Origin: Asticcacaulis aquaticus
Lineage (GTDB): Bacteria; Pseudomonadota; Alphaproteobacteria; Caulobacterales; Caulobacteraceae
Direction: 5' to 3'
Length of the DNA stretch: 64,000 nt
Assembly: GCF_028550415.1 (NCBI RefSeq)
Contig: NZ_JAQQKX010000010.1
Coordinates: 62,001-126,000, forward strand
Shown piece by piece: positions 56,680 through 64,000 of this stretch. The notes under the pieces are model-generated. The model was given only the letters and a program-made list of their open reading frames with translations. It ran no database searches and was not told the DNA's origin. Position 1 is the stretch's first letter. Each line of letters opens with the position of its first letter. A program made the position numbers and the translations under genes.

Positions 56680-58270
56680 GTGACAAAGGACCCCAGGCCC
56701 TTCAGCCGCCGTATGATCCTGACCCTGCCGGTTAGTCTGGGCGTGGTGTCGGCGCTTCCCGCTATGGCTAAAAGCGCTCCCCCTCGCGTGGCGATGTGGG
56801 ATAGATTTGAGCTAAGCCTGACGGGGCCGAAAACAGATAATTCTTTTATAAATCATACAATAAAGGCTGTGTTCACCCAGGGCAATCGCGCGGTCACGGT
56901 CGACGGATTCTATGACGGTGACGGGATATACTAAGGTGCGCTGCATGCCCGATGCAGTGGGGCACTGGACTTACCGGACGGTAAGCTCGGTGAAGCGCCT
57001 CGACGGCAAGACCGGAGGATTTGATTGCGCGCCTGCAACAAATGGATCGCATGGACCGGTACAGGTTCGCGGTACGCATTTCACATATAGGGACGGGACG
57101 CCTTATCTGCCGTTCGGTACGACCAGCTATGCCTGGATACATCAGTCCGAGACCTTGCAGCAGGAAACCCTGGCCACGTTGAAAGCCTCAAGCTTCAACA
57201 AGATTCGTATGGCGGTGTTCCCGAAGCACTACGAATATAACCACAACGAGCCGGGGCTTTATCCGTTCGCGCGTAATGCGGAGGGAAAGAGCGATTACGA
57301 CCGGCCCAACCCGGCCTTTTACCGGCATCTGGAAACGCGACTGGCTGATTTGCGGGCCATGGGCATCGAGGCCGACCTGATCCTGTTCCATCCCTACGAC
57401 CGTTGGGGCTATGCCTCGATGACCCCGGCGCAGGACGACGCCTATGTGCGCTACCTCACGGCGCGCCTGTCGAGTTTTTCCAATATCTGGTGGTCGCTGG
57501 CCAACGAATACGACCTGATGAAGGGCAAGACGACGGCGGATTTCGAGCGCCTGCTGGGGTTGGTCGCCAAACACGATCCCTATGAACATCTGCGCTCGGT
57601 TCACTATTCGGTGACGCCGTGGGACTACAGCCAGCCGATCGTCACCCACGCCAGCATGCAGACCCTGCCGTTCAAGCCGCAGCATTTCGAAACGACGCCG
57701 GAGCAGTTGAAACTCTGGAAAAAGCCCGTCCTCAATGACGAGGTGTCGTATGAAGGTAATCTGAACCGTCGCTGGGGCAATATCACCGGTGAAGAACTGA
57801 CCTGGCGCTTCTGGCGGGGCGTGCTGGCGGGGGGCTATGTCTCGCACGGTGAAACCCTGCTCGATGCGGCCGCAGACTATAGCGAGGAGTCGACGCCGAC
57901 CCTGTGGTGGTCGCACGGCGGCAAGCTGAAAGGGACCAGTCCGGCGCGCATCGGTTTCCTGCGCAAGCTGGTCGAAGAAATGAATGCGCGGCCGGGCGTG
58001 ACGCCGGGTCTGGTGCCGCCTGAGAAGGTTTATTACCGCTATGCCTCGACGATGAAGATCGATGGCAAGACGGTCGACGGGCTTCTGTACTTCCTCGATT
58101 TTCACCGCCCGGTCTGGTACGAATTCCCGTTGCCCGAAGGGCGGTTCCGCGCCGAACTAATCGATCCGTGGGAGATGACGATTGCACCGGTTGCCGGCGA
58201 ATTTACGACCAAGGCCAAGCTGATCCTGCCCGGCAAACCGTTTCAGGCCGTGCGCTTCCTGCGTCACTGA
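56680..58270 (+). pseudogene. DUF5060/DUF4038-type glycosidase (copy 3), broken by a one-base frameshift
   Basis: The first part, from a GTG at 56680 with GAGGA upstream, encodes a twin-arginine signal (PFSRRMILTLPVSLGVVSAL) and the DUF5060 start, then stops at 56932-56934 right after FYDGDGIY. The next frame continues without a gap as KVRCMPDAVGHWTYRT through the TIM barrel (putative Glu residues in WWSLANEYDL and LNDEVSYEG) to FQAVRFLRH. Removing one base near 56931-56932 gives 529 residues, exactly the length of copy 1. The break is therefore a single inserted base, either a recent mutation or a sequencing error. The first 200 bases are more A+T rich than neighbouring genes. An ATG at 56665 is an alternative start. 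Confidence 0.8.
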
Positions 58271-58297
58271 CACCCCTATAATGATAAGAGGAAAACC

Positions 58298-59560
58298 GTG
58301 TCACATATGAATATCAACCGCCGTACCATCTTGAGTGGCGGTGCTGCGGCGGCCTTCTGGACCACCAGTAGCGCGGCCTTTGCGCAGTTGGCCCCCGGCA
58401 TTCTGTACCCGACCTATCCCAAGCCGGGGACGCCGAAGCTGGACAATGCCGACAACAGCCGCCGCATCATCCCGGCCCCGGCGAAGGATTACTGGCCCTA
58501 TTCCGGCATCAGCGGCGCGGGCCAGCCGGTGACCAAGGCTACTCAGACCGGTGGCTGGGTCTCCGGCCTGATCGATGTGAGGTATAAGGGGCCCGTGGCG
58601 CGGACATATCCGATCGCCGACTGGGGCACCGCCGACAGCGCCTCGGCGGTCACCAAGGGACTTTTGCCCGCTATCCGCCCGATCTGGGATGTCCATATCC
58701 GCGACACCATCGTGCAGTTAGGCGGCGACGGCTGGTACTATATGTCAGGCTCGACCGGCGACAACTGCTGGGCCGTTACCGACGGGATCGAGCTTTATCG
58801 GTCACGCGACCTGAAGACGTGGGAATATCGCAGCCTGATCTGGAGCATCGAGCGCGACGGGACGTGGGAAAAGAACTGGACGGCGCGGGCGGGGGTGCCT
58901 TTCCGTTCGATCTGGGCGCCGGAATTCCACTATATCGATGGCAATTACTATCTCTGTCACTGCATCAGCGGCGTCGGCATGGGGGTGCTGAAAAGCACGA
59001 CCGGCAAGCCGGAAGGCCCCTATGTCCATGTGATTTCGCAAGAACCCATCAAGGGGGGGATCGACTCGACCCTGTTCCGCGACGACGACGGCAAGGTCTA
59101 TCTGTCGTGGGGCTCGGGTCAGCGTATCCGCGAGATCAAACCGGACTTCAGCGACTTCGCGGGCGAGTGGCAGGACATCGTCTATGATGACACAGGTGTC
59201 GATCCGGCGGCGCAAAAGGACGGCAAACCCGTACGTCGGGCGGGCTTCGAAGGCGTAACGATCTTCAAGCGCGGCAAGACCTATTATCTGGGGGCCTGCA
59301 ACCACCACGAAGGCCGCTATTCCTTCATGTTCGTTACTTCGGACAAGTTGACCGGTCCCTATGGCAACCGCCACGAGGGCCCGGCGGGCGGCGGTGGCGG
59401 CAATGTCTTCCGCGACAAATCCGGCAAGTGGTGGCAGACCTTTTTCGGCAATGACGATCAGATGCCGTTCCGCGAAAAGCCCGGCCTGATCGCTATCGAA
59501 TTCGATGCCAGCGGGCGCGTGGTCGCCTCCGCCGATCAACCCTTTAAGCCTTTTGTCTGA
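58298..59560 (+). CDS. Glycoside hydrolase family 43 protein, exported
   Basis: A 420-residue protein starting at GTG (58298), preferred because AGAGGA (58287-58292) is well placed; an ATG three codons later is possible. The signal is twin-arginine type (NRRTILSGGAAAAFWTTSSA). The five-bladed propeller holds the three GH43-like acidic positions: Asp of IRPIWDVHIRD, Asp of KGGIDSTLF and Glu of GFEGVTIFKRG, with RSIWAPEFHYIDGNYYL in between. GH43 enzymes act on arabinan, arabinofuranosides, xylosides or galactans; here arabinan side chains of RG-I are likely. It lies 27 bases after the broken DUF5060 gene and 8 bases before the next gene, within a four-gene run ending in PL10. Confidence 0.88.
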   Translation: MSHMNINRRTILSGGAAAAFWTTSSAAFAQLAPGILYPTYPKPGTPKLDNADNSRRIIPAPAKDYWPYSGISGAGQPVTKATQTGGWVSGLIDVRYKGPVARTYPIADWGTADSASAVTKGLLPAIRPIWDVHIRDTIVQLGGDGWYYMSGSTGDNCWAVTDGIELYRSRDLKTWEYRSLIWSIERDGTWEKNWTARAGVPFRSIWAPEFHYIDGNYYLCHCISGVGMGVLKSTTGKPEGPYVHVISQEPIKGGIDSTLFRDDDGKVYLSWGSGQRIREIKPDFSDFAGEWQDIVYDDTGVDPAAQKDGKPVRRAGFEGVTIFKRGKTYYLGACNHHEGRYSFMFVTSDKLTGPYGNRHEGPAGGGGGNVFRDKSGKWWQTFFGNDDQMPFREKPGLIAIEFDASGRVVASADQPFKPFV

Positions 59561-59568
59561 GGTGCCTC

Positions 59569-60903
59569 ATGACGGTTTCCAAACGTGATTTTCTGACCGG
59601 TATGGCCGGGGGTACGCTCGCAGCGGGTGCCGCGTCGGCGGCGACCCCAAAGGTGACGGCCTCGCCTGCCGATGCGCGCAAGCTGATCGACTATTTCGCC
59701 GGTAACGCCAAACTGCTGCTGCGTCAGCCGGGCGGCTATCTCAAATATCCCAGCATTTCGCCCAGCCTGCCGAAAAGCCAGTATTCGACCGAACAGTGGG
59801 ACTGGGACACCATGTGGACGGTGCGCGGCCTGTTCCACGTCGCGCGCCTGACGAACGACGCCGCGTTGCGCAAGGGGATCGCCGAACACGCGCGCGGGGC
59901 CCTGGCCAACTTCTTCGACCATCAGTCGAAAGAGGGGCGCATCCCGATGCTCATTACGGTCAAGAACCCCGATCCGCTGCATTGTCTTGAGGGCGAGCGG
60001 CCCAATCCGCGCAATCAGGCCAAGCCGGTTCTGGCGCAACTGGCCCTGATGGCGGCGGACGAAACGGGCGACATCAGTTGGTTCGAGCCGTGGTTCAACC
60101 ATCTGCTGCGCTTTTACGAGTCGTGGACGCAGGACAATCTTAAGGCTTCGGGCCTGCTCGTCTGGGGCAATGACGTCGCCATCGGTAACGACAACGACCC
60201 GACGACCTTCGGGCGGCCGGAGTTTTCTTCGGCCAATCTGCTGCTCAACTGCCTCTATTACAACGATCTGAAGGCCGCCGCCGAGATCGCCAAACGGCTG
60301 GGCAAGGCCGACTGGCAAAAGACCTTCACCGATCGGCTGGAGCCACTGGCCAGGGCGATCCATAAGCATAACTGGGACGCCCGCGACCGGTTCTTCTATA
60401 CGGCAGACGTGCAATGCAGGGACCGCCGGGCCGAGCTGATCCCCAATATTCCGCGCGGCATGGACATGGACTGGCAGACGATTCCGCTGCGTATCCAGAC
60501 CTTTACGGGCTTCCTGCCGCTGTGGTGCGGTCTGGCGACGAAAGATCAGGCCGAGGCCTTGCGTCAGCATTCTCTCGACCCGCGCACCTTCCATTCGAAA
60601 GCGGGCGTGCGCTCACTGTCGGCGGCGGAGTCGATGTACGATCTGCGCGCCAGCACCAACCCGTCGAACTGGCTGGGACCGGTGTGGATCGTGGTCAATT
60701 ACTTCGTCTGGCGCGGCCTGAAAAACTACGGTTTTACCACCGAGGCGGCGGATTTGTCGGCAAAGACGGTGAAGCTGCTTGCCGACGACCTGACGGCCTC
60801 GGGCTCGCTCAACGAATATTATCACCCGGATACCGCCAAGGCCCTCAGCCATAAGGGGTTCATGAACTGGAACCTGCTGGTGCTGGAAATGATTGAGCTG
60901 TAA
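59569..60903 (+). CDS. Trehalase/GH63-like (alpha/alpha)6 glycosidase, clan GH-G type, exported
   Basis: A 444-residue exported protein (signal KRDFLTGMAGGTLAAGAASA). The rest is an (alpha/alpha)6 barrel with motifs of the trehalase/GH63/mannosylglycerate hydrolase group: EQWDWDTMWTVRGLFH near residue 75, PSNWLGPVWIVVNYFVW near 365, and a C-terminal KGFMNWNLLVLE. Two acidic residues of these motifs, in the WDWD and later Glu-containing loops, are where catalytic acids fall in the clan. Substrate is not evident; clan members cleave alpha-glucosides, alpha-mannosides or glycerate-linked sugars. Its place between GH43 and PL10 argues for a pectin or hemicellulose side-chain role. Confidence 0.78.
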   Translation: MTVSKRDFLTGMAGGTLAAGAASAATPKVTASPADARKLIDYFAGNAKLLLRQPGGYLKYPSISPSLPKSQYSTEQWDWDTMWTVRGLFHVARLTNDAALRKGIAEHARGALANFFDHQSKEGRIPMLITVKNPDPLHCLEGERPNPRNQAKPVLAQLALMAADETGDISWFEPWFNHLLRFYESWTQDNLKASGLLVWGNDVAIGNDNDPTTFGRPEFSSANLLLNCLYYNDLKAAAEIAKRLGKADWQKTFTDRLEPLARAIHKHNWDARDRFFYTADVQCRDRRAELIPNIPRGMDMDWQTIPLRIQTFTGFLPLWCGLATKDQAEALRQHSLDPRTFHSKAGVRSLSAAESMYDLRASTNPSNWLGPVWIVVNYFVWRGLKNYGFTTEAADLSAKTVKLLADDLTASGSLNEYYHPDTAKALSHKGFMNWNLLVLEMIEL

Positions 60904-60967
60904 ACACGGAACAACGGGAAGTGTCTCAGCGGCCCGTATAACAACAAATAACTATGGGGAGACCAAC

Positions 60968-62266
60968 ATGTTACGCCGCCATTTTCTTGCGTCGATGACG
61001 CTTCTCGCTGGGTCGGCCGCCTTGCCGTCGTCGCTGTTTGCGGCGCAGGTCGGGGTCAATGAGCCCGCTCACCCGCTGACGCGCGAGCGCATCGCCGCCC
61101 TGCCCGGAGGCGAACAGAAGCCTTGGCTCGATTACCTCGCCAAATCCGACGCGCAACTGGCGGCGGACAAGGCGGCGCTGGTCGCCGAGCGCAAGGGCCT
61201 GCTGGATATTCCGGCGGACCCGAAGGGCGGCACGGCCCCGACCATGCCGCTCAATAAGCCCGCCGACTGGTATGCCGGTCCTGAGGCGCGCGCCATCGCC
61301 GACAATATCGTCAGCTTTCAGACGCCTGCGGGCGGCTGGGGCAAGAACCAGTTGCGCAATACGCCGCCGCGTCTGAAAGGCCAGACCTACGTCCCCGGCG
61401 ACGTGGCGGCGTTCAAGGTCGATCCGGCGGTGCCTCCGAAAGAGATCCGCTGGTCCTATGTCGGGACCATCGACAATGGCGCGGCGACGACCGAACTGAG
61501 CTTTCTGGCGCGCGTCGCCACGGCCCTTCCGGGCAAGGATGGCGATATTTATCGCACCAGCTTCGGCAAGGGGCTGGGCTGGCTGCTTAACGCGCAGTAT
61601 CCGAACGGTGGCTGGCCGCAGATCTGGCCGTTGCAGGGTGAATATCACGACGCGATCACGCTCAATGACGACGCCATGGTGCATGTGCTCAAGGTGTTGG
61701 CGGCGATCGGACGCGGCGAAGAGGCCTTCGCCTTCGTGTCTCCCGCCGACCGTGCCCGTGCCGCGGCAGCGGAGCAGAAGGGCATTGCGTGGCTGCTGGC
61801 GGCGCAGGTGACCGTCAATGGCCGCAAGACCCTGTGGGCGCAGCAGCACGACGTCCTGACGCTGGCGCCCGCCACGGCGCGGGCCTATGAGCCGTCGTCG
61901 CTGTCGGGATCGGAAAGCGCGGGCGTGCTGATCTATCTGATGTCACTGAAAAACCCGTCGCCTCAGATTATCGCCAGCGTCGCGGCGGGCGTCGCTGTGC
62001 TGCGCGAAACGAAACTCGAAGGCGTGGCCTTCGTCAAGGTGAGCGAAGATGAGGGCAAGCGTCTGGTGCCGCAGGCGGGGGCCGGGCCTCTGTGGGCGCG
62101 CTACTACGACGCGAAGACCCTGAAACCGATCTTCGGCAATCGCGACCGCAAGCTTTACGACTCGATCGACGATGTCGAGAAGGAGCGCCGCAACGGCTAT
62201 GCCTGGTTCGGCAACGGACCGCAAAAGGCCATCGATGCCTATGATAAATGGGCGTTCAAGCGCTGA
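60968..62266 (+). CDS. Pectate lyase, polysaccharide lyase family 10
   Basis: A 432-residue secreted enzyme starting at MLRRHFLASMTLLAGSAAL (60968), chosen because GGGGA lies just upstream and the signal follows; the longer frame to 60893 overlaps the previous gene. The (alpha/alpha)3-type catalytic domain shows PL10 hallmarks: TPAGGWGKNQ, TIDNGAATTELSFLARV, QYPNGGWPQIWPL, ITLNDDAMVHVL, and the C-terminal LWARYYDAKTLKPIFGNRD with ERRNGYAWFG. It cleaves alpha-1,4-polygalacturonate by calcium-dependent beta-elimination. It ends a run of four genes (56680-62266) and is followed by a bidirectional terminator. Confidence 0.93.
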   Translation: MLRRHFLASMTLLAGSAALPSSLFAAQVGVNEPAHPLTRERIAALPGGEQKPWLDYLAKSDAQLAADKAALVAERKGLLDIPADPKGGTAPTMPLNKPADWYAGPEARAIADNIVSFQTPAGGWGKNQLRNTPPRLKGQTYVPGDVAAFKVDPAVPPKEIRWSYVGTIDNGAATTELSFLARVATALPGKDGDIYRTSFGKGLGWLLNAQYPNGGWPQIWPLQGEYHDAITLNDDAMVHVLKVLAAIGRGEEAFAFVSPADRARAAAAEQKGIAWLLAAQVTVNGRKTLWAQQHDVLTLAPATARAYEPSSLSGSESAGVLIYLMSLKNPSPQIIASVAAGVAVLRETKLEGVAFVKVSEDEGKRLVPQAGAGPLWARYYDAKTLKPIFGNRDRKLYDSIDDVEKERRNGYAWFGNGPQKAIDAYDKWAFKR

Positions 62267-62288
62267 TCGTTGAAAAGCAGGCAATATG

Positions 62289-62328
62289 AAAAAAGCCGCC
62301 GCCCGGAGTGTCCGGACGGCGGCCTTTT
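62289..62328. terminator. Bidirectional hairpin terminator between PL10 and the third TonB receptor
   Basis: GCCGCCGCCCGGA (62295-62307) pairs with TCCGGACGGCGGC (62311-62323) with one mismatch and a three-base loop. Six A precede and five T follow, so both convergent genes end here. Confidence 0.85.
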
Positions 62329-62345
62329 TGTGCGAAGCCGCGGGT

Positions 62346-63998
62346 TTACTGCATCTTGTAGATCATGCCGACCGTGAAGCGGCGGCCGCCGTACTGGAAG
62401 GTCCACGGCGTTTCCGGCAGGTCCGAGAAACCGCGGTCCTTGGTGCCGATCCGGCGGGCGGTTTCACGCATCAGGTTGCGGCCTTCCCAATAGAGTTCGA
62501 TATTGGGCGTCAGCTTGTGCGTGATCTTGGCGTCCAGATAGGCGTTTTCGGCCTGATAGAAGCCTTCGCCGGGATTGTAGGGCAGGCCCACCACCTTCAG
62601 CGGGTTGGCGTTCGGGAAGGAATAGACCGTATTGTCGTTGCGGGTGCACGACGATACGCATTCCAGCACCTCCGCTTTCTTCTGATAGCTGATGCGGGCA
62701 TTGGTCTTGCCGTCATCGTACCACAGCGACAGGTTGGCGGTGTAGTCGGGCCGGTTGGCCGTGCCGAGGTTCATGCCGGTCAGCGGATCGATAAAGCCGC
62801 CCTGACCGCCGACCGACTTGTTGGTCGAGTAGTTGAAGTCGAAGCCGGTGTAGCGGAATCTCCACGGCAGGAAGCTCAGGGCCGTCTTGGTGGCGAATTC
62901 CCAGCCGGCCTGAACGTAGCCGGGGCCATTGATCGTGGTGCCGTAGCTGAACTTGAAGTCCGACAGCTTGCGACCGGTGGCCGGGTCGATTTCCTCGCTG
63001 CCCTCGAACAGCGGGTAGTTGAGCAGGGTCTGGCTGACCGGTGCGCCGACCTTGACCTTCTGACGGTAATAGGCCAGCGAGATCATGGTGTCCTTGTTGA
63101 CGTACCATTCGACCGAGGTGTTGTTGCGGTTGGCCGCATAGGGTTTGAGGTCCGGATTGCCGAAGCCCGAGCAGCCCTGCATCAGGTCGGTTTCACCGTC
63201 GTCGAACCGGTCTTCGATCCGTTCATCGACCGTACAGGAACCGGCGGGGAAGATGGCGCTCAGCGGCGGCGGGGCCACGGCCTTGGTCCACGAATAGCGC
63301 AGGACGAGCTTGTCCGGCACGGCCCACAGATAGGCGTTGTAGCTCGGCAGCCAGTAGCGGTATTCGCGCTCGATGGCGACCGGCTTGACGATGGTGGTCG
63401 TCGTGACGCGGGTATTGCCTTCGTTGGCATTCCAGTCGTTGTTCGGATTACCGTCATCGGTGAAGTTCTTGCGGATCGAGTTGACCGACACGAAGCCCGT
63501 CCCGGCGACCTTGGATTCGACCGCACGGACACCGAAATTGCCGCCGAATTCCATGCCGAACGGCAGTTCCTGCTCGAATTCCACCATGTAGTAGGCGGCG
63601 GTGAACTGTTCGCCCGAAAGGCGCGAGATCATCGGATAGACATTACCGTCGCTGGCCGTACAGGACTTCAGGCAGTTGAAGTTGTAGTTCTTGGCCGCCT
63701 CGACCTGAGCATAGAACTTGTCGAGATCGATCGAGTTCCACAGCCGCATGCTTTCGGCACCCTCGATGTCCGGCAGGAACTGGCCCGTGTTCGGCAGGAC
63801 GCTTGAGCCGATGATTTCGGTCAGCTGCGCCACGGTCACGGTCTGGACGCCGTGGTTGAAATTGACCGTGGTGCTGGCGTTGGGCACATAACCGTAAACG
63901 CAGGCATTGGCCGCCGTCGTCGTCGCCTGATTCTGACAGGCGCGCAGCTGGCTGCGCAGGTTGAGCGTCGGCACATAGACGCCCGGTTTCGGGATATA
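62346..63998 (-). CDS. TonB-dependent receptor, third (5' partial, C-terminal barrel only)
   Basis: About 550 codons are visible; the frame stays open to the window edge (YIPKPGVYVPTLNLRSQL), so the N-terminal signal, plug and first strands lie beyond 64000. What is present is outer-membrane beta-barrel sequence with the pattern seen in the two other receptors: ELPFGMEFGGNFGVRAVES, VLRYSWTKAVAPPPLSAIF, SVEWYVNKDTMISLAYYRQ and LSLWYDDGKTNARISYQK. The protein ends RFTVGMIYKMQ, without the usual terminal aromatic residue. It is convergent with PL10 and probably takes up oligogalacturonides or other products of the neighbouring enzymes. Confidence 0.88.
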   Translation of the reverse strand, partial: YIPKPGVYVPTLNLRSQLRACQNQATTTAANACVYGYVPNASTTVNFNHGVQTVTVAQLTEIIGSSVLPNTGQFLPDIEGAESMRLWNSIDLDKFYAQVEAAKNYNFNCLKSCTASDGNVYPMISRLSGEQFTAAYYMVEFEQELPFGMEFGGNFGVRAVESKVAGTGFVSVNSIRKNFTDDGNPNNDWNANEGNTRVTTTTIVKPVAIEREYRYWLPSYNAYLWAVPDKLVLRYSWTKAVAPPPLSAIFPAGSCTVDERIEDRFDDGETDLMQGCSGFGNPDLKPYAANRNNTSVEWYVNKDTMISLAYYRQKVKVGAPVSQTLLNYPLFEGSEEIDPATGRKLSDFKFSYGTTINGPGYVQAGWEFATKTALSFLPWRFRYTGFDFNYSTNKSVGGQGGFIDPLTGMNLGTANRPDYTANLSLWYDDGKTNARISYQKKAEVLECVSSCTRNDNTVYSFPNANPLKVVGLPYNPGEGFYQAENAYLDAKITHKLTPNIELYWEGRNLMRETARRIGTKDRGFSDLPETPWTFQYGGRRFTVGMIYKMQ

Positions 63999-64000
63999 GC

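Overview
The window is a GC-rich, densely coded bacterial chromosome segment devoted almost entirely to breaking down plant pectin, especially rhamnogalacturonan I and II (RG-I, RG-II). Large TonB-dependent receptors of the type common in Caulobacterales and Xanthomonas, no SusD partners, many twin-arginine or Sec signal peptides on glycosidases, and a FadR-type regulator point to a Gram-negative alphaproteobacterium, most likely a Caulobacteraceae member such as Asticcacaulis. That placement is inference. The first gene (GH2) and the last (a TonB receptor) run off the window.

Layout. 1-5078: two GH2 glycosidases (+). 5356-8642: an MFS sugar transporter and a beta-helix glycosidase possibly of the GH141 type (-). 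8766-12440: an enolase-superfamily dehydratase (-), a divergent FadR-type regulator (+) and a GH28 (-). 12514-19141: a DUF5060 glycosidase, then a tightly overlapped ABC sugar importer operon with a DeoR regulator and a DUF2291 lipoprotein (-). 19423-25832: split transketolase, FGGY kinase, TIM-barrel isomerase, transaldolase and a secreted nucleoside-hydrolase-like protein (+). 25889-26449: a toxin-antitoxin pair. 26439-33405: GH78, GH29 and GH42 (-). 33512-38553: GH106 and a beta-propeller lipoprotein (+). 38554-40617: a second GH42 (-). 40746-44173: GH127 and a second DUF5060 glycosidase (+). 44381-46743: CE8 pectinesterase and a second GH28 (-). 47193-52638: TonB receptor and GH3 (+). 52707-56234: second TonB receptor (-). 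56680-62266: a frameshifted third DUF5060 gene, a GH43, a clan GH-G-like enzyme and a PL10 pectate lyase (+). 62346-end: third TonB receptor (-).

How the genes fit together. TonB receptors would bring pectin oligosaccharides into the periplasm. CE8, PL10 and GH28 handle homogalacturonan. GH78 and GH106 remove L-rhamnose, GH29 L-fucose, GH42 and GH2 galactose or related sugars, GH127 and GH43 arabinose-type sugars.

The central divergent locus (14166-24335) has the gene content of the non-oxidative D-apiose pathway: periplasmic-binding-protein importer, isomerase (apiose to apulose), FGGY kinase (apulose to apulose 4-phosphate) and a two-subunit transketolase giving dihydroxyacetone phosphate and xylulose 5-phosphate, with a transaldolase to recycle pentose phosphate. 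Apiose is a branched pentose of RG-II, so this appears to be an RG-II island that carries its own apiose catabolism. A DUF5060 glycosidase sits just downstream of the importer and a DUF1593 protein ends the catabolic run; both are candidates for releasing apiose. No tRNA, rRNA, CRISPR array or insertion sequence was recognised.
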